A stretch of 14,566 nt of DNA, taken from CAYJAZ01 sp964371865 (GTDB taxonomy: Bacteria; Desulfobacterota; Desulfovibrionia; Desulfovibrionales; Desulfovibrionaceae). A program made the translations under genes and the position numbers. The notes under the pieces were generated by a model. The model saw nothing but the letters and a program-made list of their open reading frames with translations, had not been told where the DNA came from and made no database searches. Where the stretch lies: assembly GCA_964371865.1 (NCBI GenBank), contig CAYJOR010000064.1:1-14566 (forward strand). Reading direction: 5' to 3'. This document shows, one piece after another, positions 13,413 through 14,566 of this stretch. Position 1 is the first letter of the stretch. Each line of letters starts with the position of its first letter.

Positions 13413-14402
13413 TTATTTTTTTAACCAAGGCATCATAGAACGGAGTTGTTGACCAACTTGTTCGATTTTGTGTTCTGATTCTAAACGGCGAGTAGCTTTG
13501 AAGAATGCAGCACCTGATTGGTTTTCGAGGATAAAGTCACGAGCGAAAGTACCTTCTTGGATTTCTTTAAGAACTTTTCTCATTTCATTTTTGGTTTCAG
13601 CTGTGATGATACGTCTACCGATGCGGTAATCACCGAATTCTGCTGTATCAGAAATTGAGTAACGCATACGTGCAAGACCACCTTCATAGATAAGGTCAAC
13701 GATGAGTTTCATTTCGTGTAAACATTCAAAATAAGCGATTTCTGGTTGGTATCCAGCTTCAACTAATGTTTCAAAACCACATTTGATAAGTTCAGAAACG
13801 CCACCACAAAGAACTGCTTGTTCACCGAAAAGGTCAGTTTCAGTTTCTTCACGGAAAGTTGTTTCGATAACGCCTGAACGTGTACCACCAACACCTTGAG
13901 CATAAGCAAGAGCTTTATCTAAAGCTTTTCCGCTTGCATCTTGGTGAATAGCAACTAAGCAAGGAACACCGCCGCCTTCTGTGTATGTACGACGTACAAG
14001 GTGGCCTGGGCCTTTAGGAGCGATTAAGAATACGTCAACGTCTTGTGGAGCTACGATTTGAGCAAAGTGAACATTGAAACCGTGAGCAAAAAGTAAAGAT
14101 TTTTCAGAAGTAAGATAAGGTTTGATTTCTTCTTCATATACTTTAGCTTGGAATTGATCAGGGAGAAGAATCATGATCATGTCAGCTTTTTGAGCAGCTT
14201 CAGCACATGAAAGTGGTTCAAAACCGTGTTCTTTAGCGAGTTCGTAGTTTTTTCCGCCTGGGCGTTGAGCTACAATAACGTTAACGCCTGAATCACGAAG
14301 GTTTTGCGCGTGTGCGTGACCTTGTGAACCGTAACCAAGAATTGCTACAGTTTTGCCTTTAAGAACATTGATATCAGCATCTTTTTCGTAATAGGTTTTC
14401 AT
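13413..14402 (-). CDS. ilvC: Ketol-acid reductoisomerase, class I
   Basis: It isomerises and reduces acetolactate and acetohydroxybutyrate in valine, leucine and isoleucine synthesis, using Mg2+ and NAD(P)H. The length of 329 residues is that of the short class I form. The Rossmann motif is GYGSQG (23-28); the catalytic set His107, Lys130, Asp190, Glu194, Glu226, Glu230 and Ser251 is intact. The cofactor loop reads AQRPGGKNY (45-53), so the serines that commonly bind the NADPH 2'-phosphate (GLRKGSKSW-like) are Gly50 and Asn52 here. AAGGA lies six bases before the ATG. It stands alone, without ilvBN or leuA beside it; a promoter is visible at 14459-14487. From memory it resembles Desulfovibrio IlvC strongly. 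Confidence 0.97.
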   Translation of the reverse strand: MKTYYEKDADINVLKGKTVAILGYGSQGHAHAQNLRDSGVNVIVAQRPGGKNYELAKEHGFEPLSCAEAAQKADMIMILLPDQFQAKVYEEEIKPYLTSEKSLLFAHGFNVHFAQIVAPQDVDVFLIAPKGPGHLVRRTYTEGGGVPCLVAIHQDASGKALDKALAYAQGVGGTRSGVIETTFREETETDLFGEQAVLCGGVSELIKCGFETLVEAGYQPEIAYFECLHEMKLIVDLIYEGGLARMRYSISDTAEFGDYRIGRRIITAETKNEMRKVLKEIQEGTFARDFILENQSGAAFFKATRRLESEHKIEQVGQQLRSMMPWLKK

Positions 14403-14435
14403 ATTCTATCCTTCTGAAATTTCATTTGCTTATTT

Positions 14436-14452
14436 TTTGAGACTTTCTCAAA
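14436..14452 (-). other. Small hairpin in the ilvC leader
   Basis: TTTGAGA and TCTCAAA pair over seven bases around the loop CTT, between the promoter and the ribosome-binding site. There is no following U-tract and no leader peptide rich in Val, Leu or Ile, so it is not a recognisable attenuator. It may be incidental. Confidence 0.35.
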
Positions 14453-14458
14453 CTCAGA

Positions 14459-14487
14459 AAACTAGCATAACCACTTTTCACTGTCAA
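14459..14487 (-). promoter_or_regulatory. Candidate ilvC promoter
   Basis: On the minus strand a perfect TTGACA (14487-14482) is followed after 17 bases by TAGTTT (14464-14459), with TGC just upstream of the latter as an extended -10. The predicted start is near 14452, giving a leader of about 50 bases. Confidence 0.6.
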
Positions 14488-14512
14488 GACTTGCGATAAT
14501 GAGGTTTTCTTT

Positions 14513-14560
14513 TTTTTTTGTCTCCGACGGGCAAAGGGAATGATTCCCTTTGCAAACCCC
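14513..14560 (+). repeat. Family B element, copy B3 (truncated by the window end)
   Basis: The 48 bases match 11293-11340 exactly: a T-run, G, TCTCCGACGG, the 10-base-pair palindrome GCAAAGGGAA/TTCCCTTTGC with loop TGA, and AAACCCC. The second hairpin of the full element would lie beyond the window. It lies upstream of the ilvC promoter in the same orientation as B2 has to the MATE gene. Confidence 0.88.
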
Positions 14561-14566
14561 TTTTCT

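Noticed and set aside
14436..14452. Attenuator for ilvC
   Set aside because: The hairpin has only seven pairs, no U-tract, and no branched-chain-rich leader peptide precedes it.

Overview
The window is an AT-rich stretch (mostly A/T outside the hairpins) carrying ordinary bacterial housekeeping genes. Several things suggest an AT-rich member of the Desulfovibrionaceae or a close deltaproteobacterial relative: a class I ketol-acid reductoisomerase that resembles Desulfovibrio versions as I remember them, a modular three-domain NifU paired with NifS as the likely general Fe-S system, a CxxxCxxCC (YkgJ-type) protein and a TPR protein behind fmt, and intergenic hairpins of a style I associate with that family. 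This is recollection plus inference; no search was run.

Layout. (1) 178-3345, plus strand: a small secreted protein of unknown function behind a near-consensus promoter, then fmt, a YkgJ-type metal-cluster protein, an unrecognised 137-residue protein, and a TPR protein that also has its own promoter. (2) 3688-5711, plus: nifU-nifS, overlapping by one base. (3) 6133-11291, minus: a tight unit transcribed as MATE transporter, DUF2156 (MprF-synthase-like) protein, gltX, cysS. (4) 11750-13009, minus: lysA alone. (5) 13413-14402, minus: ilvC alone. I see no tRNA, rRNA, CRISPR array, insertion sequence or phage gene.

The unusual content lies between the genes. Every transcription unit except possibly the first is bracketed at both ends by hairpin elements of two families, always with the hairpin next to the gene and a conserved tail pointing away into an AT-rich spacer. 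Family A (six copies: 3356-3423, 3598-3662, 5738-5787, 11658-11729, 13040-13104, 13316-13395) is a hairpin of GAGAGGGGGAAACC type followed by a pyrimidine tail that is the mirror image of the hairpin's 3' arm. In three copies the tail changes in step with the stem, so stem and tail could form a pyrimidine-motif triple helix. Family B (6042-6112, 11293-11371, 14513-14560) has a CAAAGGG palindrome followed, in the two full copies, by a second hairpin whose 9-base loop is constant while its stem differs. A third structured element, C (5804-5855 and 11588-11638), directly follows the A tail in two spacers and has a compensatory base-pair change. A strong bidirectional terminator (5905-5950) separates nifS from cysS.

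The genes serve translation (fmt, cysS, gltX), Fe-S cluster and sulfur metabolism (nifU, nifS), and amino-acid synthesis (lysA for lysine and meso-DAP supply, ilvC for branched-chain amino acids). Both window ends lie in repeat-like or low-complexity sequence, so the window is probably a contig that broke at these repeats.
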